A stretch of DNA of 34,429 nt, taken from assembly GCA_011319805.1 (NCBI GenBank), contig SJRY01000043.1:1-34429 (forward strand), written 5' to 3'. Each line of letters begins with the position of its first letter. Positions within the stretch are counted from its first letter, which is position 1. The stretch is from Macrocybe gigantea (Eukaryota; Basidiomycota; Agaricomycetes; Agaricales; Callistosporiaceae). Below, piece by piece: positions 22,114-32,243 of this stretch. The notes under the pieces are model-generated. The model did no database searches, was not told the DNA's origin, and was given only the letters and a program-made list of their open reading frames with translations. The position numbers and the translations under genes were made by a program.

Positions 22114-23679
22114 CTAAGTCATGACGATCTCTTGGCTCGCCTCGACGTGATGCCGCTTCCCAGCATCGGGACTCGGCTCCGTGTTGCCAACCAACGACAA
22201 GTTGGTGACATCGCGTACGACGACGGTATGGTTGCTGACTTCGTTAGAGGGACTGATAGGTTCCGCCAAGGACGACGCGTCGGAGGAGCTGTACATCGAG
22301 TCCCGCACGCTCTTGGCCGCATTCGTCTGTAGCTGTGGCAGGTTTGGCGTCGGGGGGTTGTTCGGCGTGGCTGCGGTGACAGATGACGAGATGGACGAGA
22401 TGCTCGAGCGCGAGCTGAAGAAACCGCCTATTTTCCTCGATAGAGGCGTGGCGGAAGCAGGCGGCGCGGGTTGGGGAGGCGCTACAGCTGGGGAAGCCAT
22501 ACTTGCGGACTGTGGCACGGTCGGCGTGCGTTGCGTTGCGTCTCTCCACAATTTGAAACCCCATGCGGAGGCCCCACCAGCGGTTTTGCGTTCCTCTTCT
22601 CCATCCCCTTTCGACACGGTGGATGGCAACGGCAACGACAGAGGTGGCAACGTCTTTGATTGCTCTGCCGTCCCGACATTGTTCTGGTCGATAAAGTCCC
22701 TCAGAGCCTTGACGCAGATATCGGAAGCTTCTTTCGCTTCGATGGTCTCTTGCAACTCGTGCTTGGTATGCTCGAGCTCCTCTCGGACAACGCTCAGGTC
22801 TCTTCTGAGCGCCTCGATCTCAGAAGTCAGATGTAGATCTGGCTGCGCAGCCATATCGGGTTGCGGTGGTCGGCCGAACAGGGCAGACTGCCGGCGTGCA
22901 GCCTTGGAGGTGGGAGGCGGCGCATTGTCCTGCAATGCTAATAGCTGGGAATGGGGACTTGTATCGAACCCAGAATCTGATGTCGCTCGCGGAGCGTTGG
23001 GCCGTCCAGTGAACGTGCCTGTGAGGGGAGTAAAGGAAGCTCGCTTGGATGAGGGCGGGCTGGAAAACATCGAATAGCCTGCACGAGACAAATCGAGGGC
23101 TCCAGGAGCCAGACTGTGTCTTCGATTCTCGGTTTGCAGACGCATGAGTCCCCGCCTGTAAAGATTGATTTAAGCGCCTAAAGAGGAAATCAGGGAACAA
23201 TCATACCGGCTTTCTTCGACCTTGGAGCGGAGGAGAGTGATGGCTTCTTCATCATCATTAATTTTATTTCGAGCATCGCTCAGTTCGACCTCCATTTTGG
23301 TCGCCTTGTCTGTCATGTGGTCGAGCGCGTCCTTGAGCTCAGACTCGTGCGTGGCGGCCACCGCGACCATCTCGAGGAGCTCATCGCGGTCCTTCGTGAC
23401 GTCAGCCAGGGACTGTCGTAACTGCTTGATGATGTGGGCAAGAACGTGAGGGTCTAATGACTCGTGCTTCGAGGATCTGTGGGCACCGTTGCGAAGTGTG
23501 GGTGCCTCTGTGTAATTGGAGGGTGTGGGCGGGTAGGATTCCATGTCGAGTTGGCGCTCGAGCTCGAGGCTGAGATCGATAGAAAAGTGTCTCTTTGCTG
23601 CGGCGGAGGATGCGTCTGTTGAAAGCGGTGCTTCAAACTCGATTGTAGATGGGGCATTTGGCTCGTGAAGGTTGGACAT
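22114..23679 (-). CDS. Coiled-coil protein of unknown function
   Basis: Two exons, 23679-23207 and 23155-22114, give exactly 505 codons (504 residues) without correction; the intron is 51 bases. No family is recognised. A first coiled coil covers about 75-165 (HIIKQLRQSLADVTKDRDEL and on), a second about 264-316 (LTSEIEALRRDLSVVREELE). Between and after them are long Ser/Pro/Ala-rich disordered stretches. A compact motif, WGFKLW (about 356-361), lies between the second coil and a Pro-rich segment, and may be a binding peptide. The C-terminus is Ser/Thr-rich. Such architecture suits a cytoskeletal or polarity scaffold, but that is only suggestion. The long plus-strand frame at 22181-23077 is its antisense shadow. 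It is divergent from the SMR gene. Confidence 0.8.
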
Positions 23680-24276
23680 GATAGTCGTAAAAGAAGGGAT
23701 CGGAAATGATTATACAGCAAATAGTCAGACAAAGGCGACAGACAGATTGGAATCAAGGACGAAAGGGTAGACAAGCGAGCGAGAACGACAGTTTCCAAGA
23801 AACAAACGTTAGCGACGACTCTTCCCAAGACATACACATCGTCACGTGACGGCTCATGGGTTCCGCAGTGCCCATGGTGGGTTCATCAGACGAGGCAGAG
23901 ATGTAGGCAAAAAGCGAAACGACCACTCCATCAAACGACAATCAGACGTCCAATCTCTCACGTCTACCAATCCTGGTGATGGGATTGGGCACAAAATGGT
24001 GAATGCATGGTCAGACAATATGGCCGACAACTAGTCCTCGTCAAGTGCTAGCCGTCCATGTAACAATTAGATAGCACAGATAGAGACTAGCTTTACGAAA
24101 CAACTGGCGTGCTCCAGGTCTCAAAAAGGCATTCATCGGCGACGTTGGATGTGGTGAGAGTTGATGGGAAGGTTTGTTTGTCTGATCAGATAGGTCAATA
24201 TAACGGTTTCGGTTTAGTCAGTGGTTCGGGCTCAACTTCATAGTGTTCTCTACCTCTGTACTTGTAGCAATACCAC
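23680..24276. promoter_or_regulatory. Divergent promoter region, coiled-coil gene / SMR gene
   Basis: The 597 bases separate ATG 23679 (minus) and ATG 24277 (plus). Short open frames here show no family signal. The stretch just before 24277 is pyrimidine-rich, as expected for a fungal leader. Confidence 0.45.
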
Positions 24277-27095
24277 ATGGCCCAGCTTTCCCTTCCTCTC
24301 TCCAGCCCCTTCGATCCCGGCGTTCTGTCTGATCCGGGTTCAGTGCCAGGTTACGATGCCTTGCAATCGGCGGCCAAGTTTCCCCACACCAGAGCACAGC
24401 TCTCTGCCATTGCGCGCCAGTACAAGCCGCTCGACAGTTATGACGCCGACACCGATGGCGACGACTTGGCTCGCGTCCCCTCGTCCTTCGTCAGCAAGAT
24501 TGTCTCCCTTTTAGTCGAGGAGCAGGAGGACGAGCTCAAGATGGTGCTCAAAGGCACCTACGGGATGGATGACGAGACGGTTGGCGATGCCCATGTCTTA
24601 CTTCCTCTCAAGCGTACTGACCGTTCGACTAGCTGGAACAAAACGTCCTGGATCTAATGCACAAGCACAGAGACGATGTGGCGGGCGTGCCGTTCCTCTT
24701 CCTCACTCCCACCCGCAGGCCGGTCTCACGTCCGTCCTCCCGCGCGTCCAATTCAGCTCGTCTGCATCCAGCTCGCCCAGAGACACCGGCATCGACCCCT
24801 TCGTCCCCGCTCGCTATGCTTTTCAAGCGGCCGCATACCCCGTTGACCTCCCCGCTCGCCAGCGGTGCTCAGCCCTCATCTTACATGTCTGCAAAGAGCG
24901 ATTATTCCCCTCAGTCGTCTCCCGTCCTAGCACATGCTCAGGCCACCCAGGCCCATGCCCAGTACACAGCCAGCCTTCCGGCATCGCCCATGTCGTCGCC
25001 CAGGCTCAATGCCAAAGCATCCGAATTCAAGCCGATCCAGCGCCCTCTCTCAGCCGCTTCTTCAGTTCCAGGTTCTTATCTCCGCAATGATACACCTTCG
25101 CCCGATATGTGGGCTCACAACTCCCCACGCGCCACGTCAAATTTAGCTATTGCCGCGCCCCTCATCGCTGATCAATCGCCATCCATACAACCAAGGTCTC
25201 TGACTCCTAGCTCTTCACTGCGCACGTCTCTCCGGCCTGACGATGACGAAGATGATCCATTTGACCCGTTCGCCACTTCCATATCGCCTCCATCATTCCA
25301 TTCTACCTCAACCGCTCCGACTTCGGAATACGACAACCTGCCCTGGCCAGTTCATACCATGCCTCCCTACGGCTTTACCGATTCACCGCCTGAACCGGAA
25401 GACGACGTAGATTTACCATTGGACAGTTCGTCATCGCTAACTGATGGCATGACTCCGTTTGATGTTCTTTCATCCGTGTTTGGCTCCTCTCTTGCTCCCT
25501 CAGAACTCGAAGAAGCTTTGGCAAACAACGGATATGATTTCGACCGAGCTATGGCTTGGCTTGTAGATCAAGCCCTCACGCCTACCCCTCAGATGCCTCA
25601 GCCTCGGATGCAGTCTATGGGCGGCAGAGTCACGTTGGTTTCAAGAGATAACGGCCCTATGAGAGGACCTGGTAGGGCGGGTTACACTAATTCCAACACA
25701 CTCTCTCCTCGAGGTTATGGCAATGGAGCAGGTCGTGGAACTCGCCCTGCGAACGCTCCGAATCGCGTATGCCGGTATTTCCTGGCTGGAGAATGTCTTC
25801 GAGCCGACTGCAGATTCAGGTACAGTACGCACTCTCCTTCTGTGCTGCTGTCATATTAATCGCTCGGGCGGTCAGTCACGATCTAGAACGTGCTTTGTGT
25901 CGTTTCTGGCTTCGCGGAACATGTGCCAAGCAGGAAAGCTGCGAATTTTTACACCATCTTCCCAAGGATGTCGATATCACCAGTCTAAATGTCGCCATGT
26001 CACGTGTACATATGCAGGCTGGACCTCCGATGCAGAACGCGCCAAACGATGAATTCCCAATCTTGGGATATGACAACGGAGCCGGTGGACGTGGTCGCCG
26101 CGGTGTCTACAACAAGACTTACATGGATCCTGGCCGTACCAGGTTCGCGGCGGCCGTCAAAAAGCCTCCACCTGTGCAGCCGCCTACCAACGGAAATGAC
26201 GCTGCTCGCAGGGAAGCGATGGGCCTCTCGGTTGACAATTTGCACGCCCGAACTGCCATTGTCGCCCCGAGGCCGTCTCCACGCCTGAAACTCCGACCTC
26301 CTTCTCTGTTACCCACTTTACCGACTGGAGAAGTGATCAACAGCATATATATGGCCTACCGTTCCCGCGCCCTTCAGCTCGGTGCCGCTCGCAATGCGTG
26401 CTTATCGCGCGCTGCGGACGCATGGAGACGTGGCGACGGCGCCGCTGCTAAACGATTCAGCCGAGAGGGACACGACCTGAATGCGAAGATGGGTGCCGAG
26501 ATGGCCGCGGCCGCTTCAAAGCTGGTTCGGGAGCGCGCAAGAGTGGCCGAGCAGGCAGTGAAAGCCAGAGACGCTAATTGGTCCGACGATCCCATTGACA
26601 GGACCAGCCGAGGAACTCTGTGCGGCGGGGGATTCGGAGTGTGCCTTGGTGTAGCTAGACAGGATATCGGAGATGGCAAATTGACCTCCGAGGAAAGAAT
26701 GGAATGCGTGTTGGACCTGCACGGATTGCACGCGAACGAGGTAACGGAAGTTCTAGAAGAATTTTTGTTGGCTGTGAGTCTGCCTTTCTTTGGCTCGCAT
26801 GTCATTCGTCGGCAGCTAAAGTGATTGATCGCCAGTTGGAAAAAGAACATTTCTATGGTCTTGGTGGGTTGATTCTGATTGTTCGTTCAATGCCTCGTAC
26901 CTGATCTGCAATCGTTGCACAGCTTATGCCATTGTTGGTGAAGAAAAACACACCGGAACCCAAGACGCGGCCCGGGGTGCATCAAGATCGCGGTTGGCGA
27001 CTGGTGTACGTGAATGGGTACATCGTTGGGGATACCCTTGGAGCGAACGCGATGGGATCATCTGCATCGATCCGTTGACGCATGCCTCTGAGTAG
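24277..27095 (+). CDS. CUE-like, CCCH zinc-finger, DUF1771 and SMR domain protein (Cue2-like)
   Basis: Five exons: 24277-24579, 24633-25819, 25876-26773, 26836-26863, 26923-27095; exactly 863 codons (862 residues). N-terminal helical segment about 67-130 (SFVSKIVSLLVEEQEDEL, then LEQNVLDLMHKHRDDVAG). A long Ser/Pro-rich linker follows. A CUE-like ubiquitin-binding fold lies at about 375-415 (TPFDVLSSVF...NNGYDFDRAMAWLVDQ). Two CCCH fingers follow: C481-C489-C494-H498 (CX7CX4CX3H) and C505-C513-C519-H523 (CX7CX5CX3H). DUF1771 spans about 650-715, and the SMR domain about 772-860 starts with LDLHG. Yeast Cue2, with CUE, DUF1771 and SMR, cuts mRNA at collided ribosomes in no-go decay, so a role in mRNA surveillance is likely; the CCCH fingers would add RNA binding. 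All splice sites are GT-AG; exon 4 is only 28 bases. Confidence 0.9.
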
Positions 27096-28160
27096 GCATG
27101 CTTCTCTTTCGGCTGAACGAAACACCTCTTAGAAGGTTGAAATGTAAACTGGTGAAGGAACGTAGACCAACCTCGATGGACTGTATGGCCTTTTTCTTAT
27201 TGCTCCAATGCTCTCTTTCTCTGTTTATGATCTGCGTTGACATGACTGTTGGGACGATGATCACGATTGGACGGACAAAGTCCCGAGCTGTAATTCGTTG
27301 TAACTTGTGAATGTACCTTTTCTCCTCTTACCTGAAATCACGCGACGTGTCCTAATAGATCACGTTTCCATGACGCGTCCAGTCAACCTGTCAACGCTTT
27401 AAGTCGTCAAGGCAAAAGACGCTGAACCTCAGTACCGGTTCGGACACGCTGCTGACGAATTACATGAAGACGCGTCCTCAGTTGTCGTCTCCCATCAGTC
27501 TCTGGATCTGATGTCATACGCGACCTTTTAGATTCTGCCAGTGTACAACTAACCGGAGAAATCGCATCTCACTACCGCCAAATATCACTCACCCAGCTGT
27601 TGGTCGGAGCGCAGCGACGAGGCGAATCCTCGTTCGGGAGGAGACTTCCATTGGAAACCTCCGTAACACCTTGCACTGCCTGTTGTGCTAGTTCAGAACA
27701 TGGCCCAGGAAGCCCGAGCTCCTGGGCGTTTATGGACAGCATATAAAATGATGAGCGTGGACGAACGGACTGATGGGTCATCCTGGGTGATCGACTTCGT
27801 TGGACTACGCTTTTTTCTTCGATTCGACAGCGCTGGTCCGCACTTGGTAGCAAATGCACCCAGCTTGTGAGCATTGTCCTGGGTGCGTCGCTGGAGCTTC
27901 ATTTCCCGATGTCTGACCATGATCATTGATCATCCTCAAATGTAGGGCACATCGAATGTCAGCCATCAGTGTCATTGTTATCATCATGCCTCACAGTAAT
28001 TCCATTCTAGCCCCGGTTCGATCGATGTGACGCCCGGCACAGATGCCCCTTGCTTGTGAGCATGGCGCACACGGCTTCTCTACTCCGTTGCTCACGACTT
28101 CCATCAGGAACTGTGCCGAACTTGGACAAGCAGGCAGCGTTCTCAAAAGTGAACATTCCC
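27096..28160. other. 1.1 kb intergenic stretch, no gene seen
   Basis: It holds the SMR gene 3' region and the promoter of the membrane-protein gene. Only short open frames occur, none with a family signal. The sequence GGTTCGATCGA near 28015 recalls a tRNA B box but no tRNA can be built around it. Confidence 0.5.
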
Positions 28161-29520
28161 ATGTCTTCATTGTGGTTCTCGACTTTGAGTAGTTATTACG
28201 GAACTAGGTTCTTCCACGACCCCATATTCAGTGACGGTTCAGGTGCAAGAAGTCGCCCAGGACTCTCCCAGACGTTCTTTTCCGTCATGTTTGCCTCATT
28301 CTCTCGTCTGTCTTGCTCGCAAGTTCTGTTCTCAGGTCCTCATCATCCTTCTGGCTATTGCGGCCCGCGTCTTCCATATTATCCTTCTGGGCTTCCCTCC
28401 TATTACTTCAATCGAGGTGCAGAATTCCTTGAGCAAGCGGATATGTGTGCGGCAGATTACGAAATCTGGACTAATACGTTGAGAAAGCCTGCTGGGTCTC
28501 CGGCGCAGGTGTGGGGGGATTTCGGAGATGTAGAGGAGATCCCGCTACCAGAGATTGGTCGATCTAGACCCAGCGAGTCAACACTTCGCCCCGACCAAGG
28601 GACTGACGGACAATCGGACGAAAGTCATGCCAGCTCTAGCCAGTACGCGGCCTACCCGCCGAGCGGCGCGCCAAATTCTTCTCCATCTAATGCTCAGGTG
28701 CCACAAACAGTAATCCATATGCAGGCGTTCTGGGACATATTCGTGGATTCTCGAGTTGCCGAATGGAAATACATGTTCACAGCTGCTTGTGTTTTCATCG
28801 CGTAAGTGACGTTTTGGTCAATGATTATGAGTTTTCCCTTCTTGCTGACGAGATGGGTAGCGCGTCTCCGACAGTTTTCCAGATACCTCAAGCAGGTGAT
28901 GACCCCATGACACGTTGGATAGCATTCCTCGCGATTGGCAGGGCCATTTCGGGGCTTATTTACTCCCCAATCTTCCCGCTGTACTTGCGGTACGGCCACA
29001 CAAGGACTGCACATTACGCGCGTTTATGGGCTGAGGTCAGTGACGTGACGTCAAGGTGGGCTTATAGTGACCACATCTTTTTTTTTTTTGCAGAACGCCC
29101 AAAGAAACGGCAAGACATCCGAAATTTGGAATCCTTGGGTGATGCTGTCCCTTCCAGCTGCAGCGGTCTGTTGGTGGGTCACAGATGCTGGAGATGCTTC
29201 CGAAAGCTTGGCGCTCATGTTGGATCGAAAAAAAAAAATCCAGGGCCATGATATTTTTTATGTTTGCTATATTTTCGTTCATCTGGCGCAGCGGATCGAC
29301 CGCCGACGAGGATGTCCACCCTCCCCTCTCTGTTCACCTCGCAACTGGGGTGCGTGTTGCAATCACGGGTTTGACAACCATGGATCTCGTCTGCATGGTC
29401 ACTATCTGGCTGACGCTCAGAAAATACGAGAAAACCTACGCTGCTAGACTGCAAGCTCTAGGTAATGTAAATTACCCATCCGTGTCCCCGAATCGTTCCA
29501 TTTTAGCAGCATCTCCTTGA
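28161..29520 (+). CDS. Unrecognised four-helix integral membrane protein
   Basis: I do not recognise a family. Best model: exons 28161-28801, 28861-29035, 29094-29173, 29244-29520; exactly 391 codons. The N-terminal half is soluble, Pro/Ser/Gly-rich and acidic. Then come four hydrophobic segments at about 202-222, 233-255, 288-313 (VMLSLPAAAVCWAMIFFMFA) and 335-357 (ending VCMVTIWLTL), followed by a short basic end (RKYEKTYAARLQAL). Acceptors are strong: a 12-T run precedes 29094. A 45-base GT-AG segment at 29462-29506 may be a further in-frame intron; either way the same TGA is used. The 5' end is uncertain: ATG 28161 is in frame, earlier ATGs exist in the same frame from 28050, and a pyrimidine-rich GT-AG intron 28231-28335 would also keep frame. 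Confidence 0.6.
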
Positions 29521-29993
29521 GTTATGTATCCATTTTCCTGCCTGTTATGCAGCGCAGAGGAAACACTGGTTGGCCTACTGTTTTTTATAGCGTTTATTTC
29601 TCCTTTTTTAACGGCCTGTAACGATATTCACGACATAGGGCACTGTATGCCCAGCATTGTAATATTAAATCGGGAACATGAGCATTCAAGCCTAACAAGA
29701 GTCTGAGCAGTGAAGCACAATCGATCCCCCCATTCCTTGACTGGCTCTGTGAGCAACGCTGTACGTCGGATTCGACTCGGTAAAGTAGCTTGGAAGTACG
29801 GGCTGTTGCAGGAGGCTATGCGGCCTGTCTCACTCTGCTGTATTTCCATGATATTGCCATCGACATTTCGTGTGACTGAACAGCCTGCATTGCCCCAACG
29901 TGTAAAATCTTTCGAGCCTCACCGAGCGCAGGAAGTCATAACCATTGTGTTTCGTCGCAGATTACGCATATCTCATGCACAGAAGGTTATACG
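29521..29993. other. Convergent intergenic region
   Basis: The 473 bases lie between the membrane-protein stop and the tsr4 stop; they should hold both 3' ends. AT-rich in the first third. No gene recognised. Confidence 0.5.
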
Positions 29994-31767
29994 TCATATA
30001 GCAGCTTGAATGAGGACAAATTCCTCCCACCAACACTCCTTAGCTTCCGCGCCGCCAGAAGTGAGATGACAGTCCTTCTCGCACGAAAAAATCAAACACG
30101 TTCCCCAGTCTATTCCCCGTCCATCGCCGTCTGCGCCGGGTCCTTTCAGCGCTCGCTCGACCGCTTTGCGCCGCTCCTCGTCGGTCATGAGCCTCTCGCC
30201 CTCTCCTCCATCCTTGGCGTGCTGCCGGATGGTGTTGATCAGGTTCGGCATGAGCTGACATTCGAAGATGCGCTTGGATTGGCACGCAGGGCAAGGTGGG
30301 ATAGATGTCGGGTCGTACGTCCGTCTCGGCGTGGGGGTTACGGTGAAGGCGGACTTTGTCACGGGAAGAGGGGCCTCTGGCGGAGAGGGAAAGAGTCGTT
30401 CAAAGACTTTATCGGAGGAGTAAGGCAAGGGGACGCCGCCTAATTCATAACTTGATAAAGTCGGCCCATGTTTTTTTTGGAAGGAAGGGTGATGATTGTC
30501 ATGGGATGTATAAAGTTTGATTAATGAAAAAGCGGAGCGAAATCACGAAGAACACTGACCGGATGCACTGCTCGCCCTCATAGCCGACCCTTTTCAGGAA
30601 ACGTTCAAAAACATGGTCCAGCTCCAGCGAATTTTCGTACATCTCAGGGGCCCATGCAGAATCCTTGTCCCCCTTCCTGCCTTCCTGTGGGTCCGTAATC
30701 TTGGCGCCGGAAGGTACCTTGGATTTGGGCGGGGGTGGGAGGTACTCCGAGACGGTGGAAAGGTAAAGGGGAGTATAGGAAGGGGTAGCTTTCCATGGCG
30801 AGTCCGCGAGATTTGCCGATGCCATGGCTGTCAGGAGTGACACCTCGGACGCCGACGACTCGCTCTCTGCATCGCTGAGATCTCGATCTTCATTATCCAC
30901 ATGAGCTTCCGACAAGCCTGCGGCGGCGTCTATCGAAGGTGATGAAGGTCTCGCTGGCGCTGAAGGGGGTGATGCCGCTGATTGGCCGAAGATTTGAGCG
31001 CCTAACCCGAACATAGTGGGCTGCGATGCGATCTCCGTCTGTTTTCGTTGTGAAAACATTTTCAAGCAACTTAATCCTCGCTTCTTTTATTCATCGATAG
31101 GTAGATGGGATTGAGAACGTACCGCGAACGGGTTTGATTTTACTTCTCTTTTGGTTTGTTCCGCTGCGGCAAGGGTTTCTGCCTTGGCCTTTTCTGCTGC
31201 TCTTTTCTTCACGAGTTTTTTCTTCAGTTTGGCGGCGTATTTTTCATTGTACCGCAAGCCTCGCCAAGCACGCACGCTGGTAAGCAAAAATGTCAGAAAG
31301 GACCAACCACGAGTCCTTGCTCATTTATGTCGTAGACGCGCAGGGAAGCATCATGATCAGAGAGCGTCTCACCTGCCATCCTTACCCTGGCAGGCGGCTC
31401 TGGCACATCCCCAGATGTACAAGGCCCTGTCCATAGAACTATCTTCAAAGGGGCACCAGAGTTGGACGAGCAACTCGGAGGGGTTTGAACAAACTTTGCA
31501 TTGTGAGGAGGACAAGGGAGGTTCACGCGATGGAAGAAAAGCCTTTTGATTAAAGCACATAAGCGGAATAAGGAAGGAGCCGAGTAGTACAAGCGCGTAA
31601 GAATAGATCCGTACAGGATGGCCTCCGATACGAGATACGGCGGCATCGTTGAGATCATGGGCGTCGTCGACGACACCGTCTGGGACACCTAGCAGCACAG
31701 AGGTTTCTACCTCGGACGCAATTTCGTCGTCCGAATCTGACCAGTCATCATTGGCAGGAGGCGCCAT
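29994..31767 (-). CDS. tsr4: PDCD2 / Tsr4 family ribosome-assembly chaperone
   Basis: Tsr4 binds the nascent 40S ribosomal protein uS5 (Rps2) and escorts it; human homologues are PDCD2 and PDCD2L. Five exons: 31767-31615, 31542-31373, 31276-31123, 31038-30560, 30450-29994; exactly 471 codons (470 residues). The N-terminal PDCD2 zinc region shows C66-x2-C69 (QCKVC), then LYIWGCARAAC and WRGLRYNEKYAAK. A basic Lys/Ala helix and a long acidic Ser-rich linker (DNEDRDLSDAESESSASE) follow. The C-terminal PDCD2_C domain has YELGGVPLPYSSD, CPACQSKRIFECQLMP (C372, C375), and ends GIDWGTCLIFSCEKDC...EEFVLIQ. The last intron (30559-30451) was set by restoring RYELGG; an alternative later acceptor breaks frame. 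Start chosen as MAPPANDDWSDSDDE, the usual acidic beginning. It is divergent from TF-B. Confidence 0.92.
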
Positions 31768-32243
31768 GTAGAGTATCAAAACAGAGCGTTGTTTCCCTGG
31801 AGATGAGCAAGAGATGAGCGCTGGTCTGAACCAATGAAGCACGAGAAGAAAAAGATTCAGGAAAGCATGAATGGTATTGATCGATGGACTCGTCATGCGG
31901 CTCGCAGCGGAGGAACTCCGTTGCAGCGAGATCAGACTCGTCATCTGAGGCTCATCACGACGACCGAGGACAAAGAGAAAGGAAGACCTACCTGAAAAGA
32001 TGGAGTGCGAAGGACGAAGAGGCGAACGAAGAAAGAAAAGCAAAAAAAAAAAAAAAACAAGCCAAATAAAGCCAAGCTGATGAGGAAGGAGCGGCCCGAT
32101 AAGGCAAGGACTCGCGGAGCCCTTTTAGGGACGGCTTGCCACCCAACCGTCTCTTAACGGAGGATGCTCCTCCCCGACGATTGACCCACCTTCCCTCCCC
32201 CCTCACCTTCTCCCCCGCCATCCTCCCTGTCCCCGCTTCAGCA
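31768..32243. promoter_or_regulatory. Divergent promoter region, tsr4 / TF-B
   Basis: 476 bases between ATG 31767 (minus) and ATG 32244 (plus). It includes a 16-A run at 32042-32057, which could be nucleosome-excluding poly(dA:dT), and a C/T-rich leader just before 32244. Confidence 0.5.
32042..32057. repeat. Poly(A) tract, 16 bases
   Basis: Uninterrupted run of A on the plus strand within the divergent promoter. Long poly(dA:dT) tracts in fungal promoters commonly keep nucleosomes away; that function is inferred. Confidence 0.8.

Noticed and set aside
22181..23077. 298-codon plus-strand open frame
   Set aside because: Exact antisense of the GC-rich second exon of the coiled-coil gene, which has a supported splice and frame.
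28010..28025. Possible tRNA B box (GGTTCGATCGA)
   Set aside because: The final CC is missing and no A box, acceptor stem or anticodon arm can be built around it.
28231..28482. Hydrophobic frame (VLIILLAIAARVFHIILLGF) as an extra membrane helix of the 28 kb gene
   Set aside because: Joining it to downstream exons needs another base change, while the adjacent frame already gives an in-frame model. Not excluded, given the deletions elsewhere.
31369..32043. 224-codon minus-strand open frame as one exon
   Set aside because: It reads through the first tsr4 intron and upstream of its start; splicing at 31615/31542 gives the PDCD2 domain and correct length.
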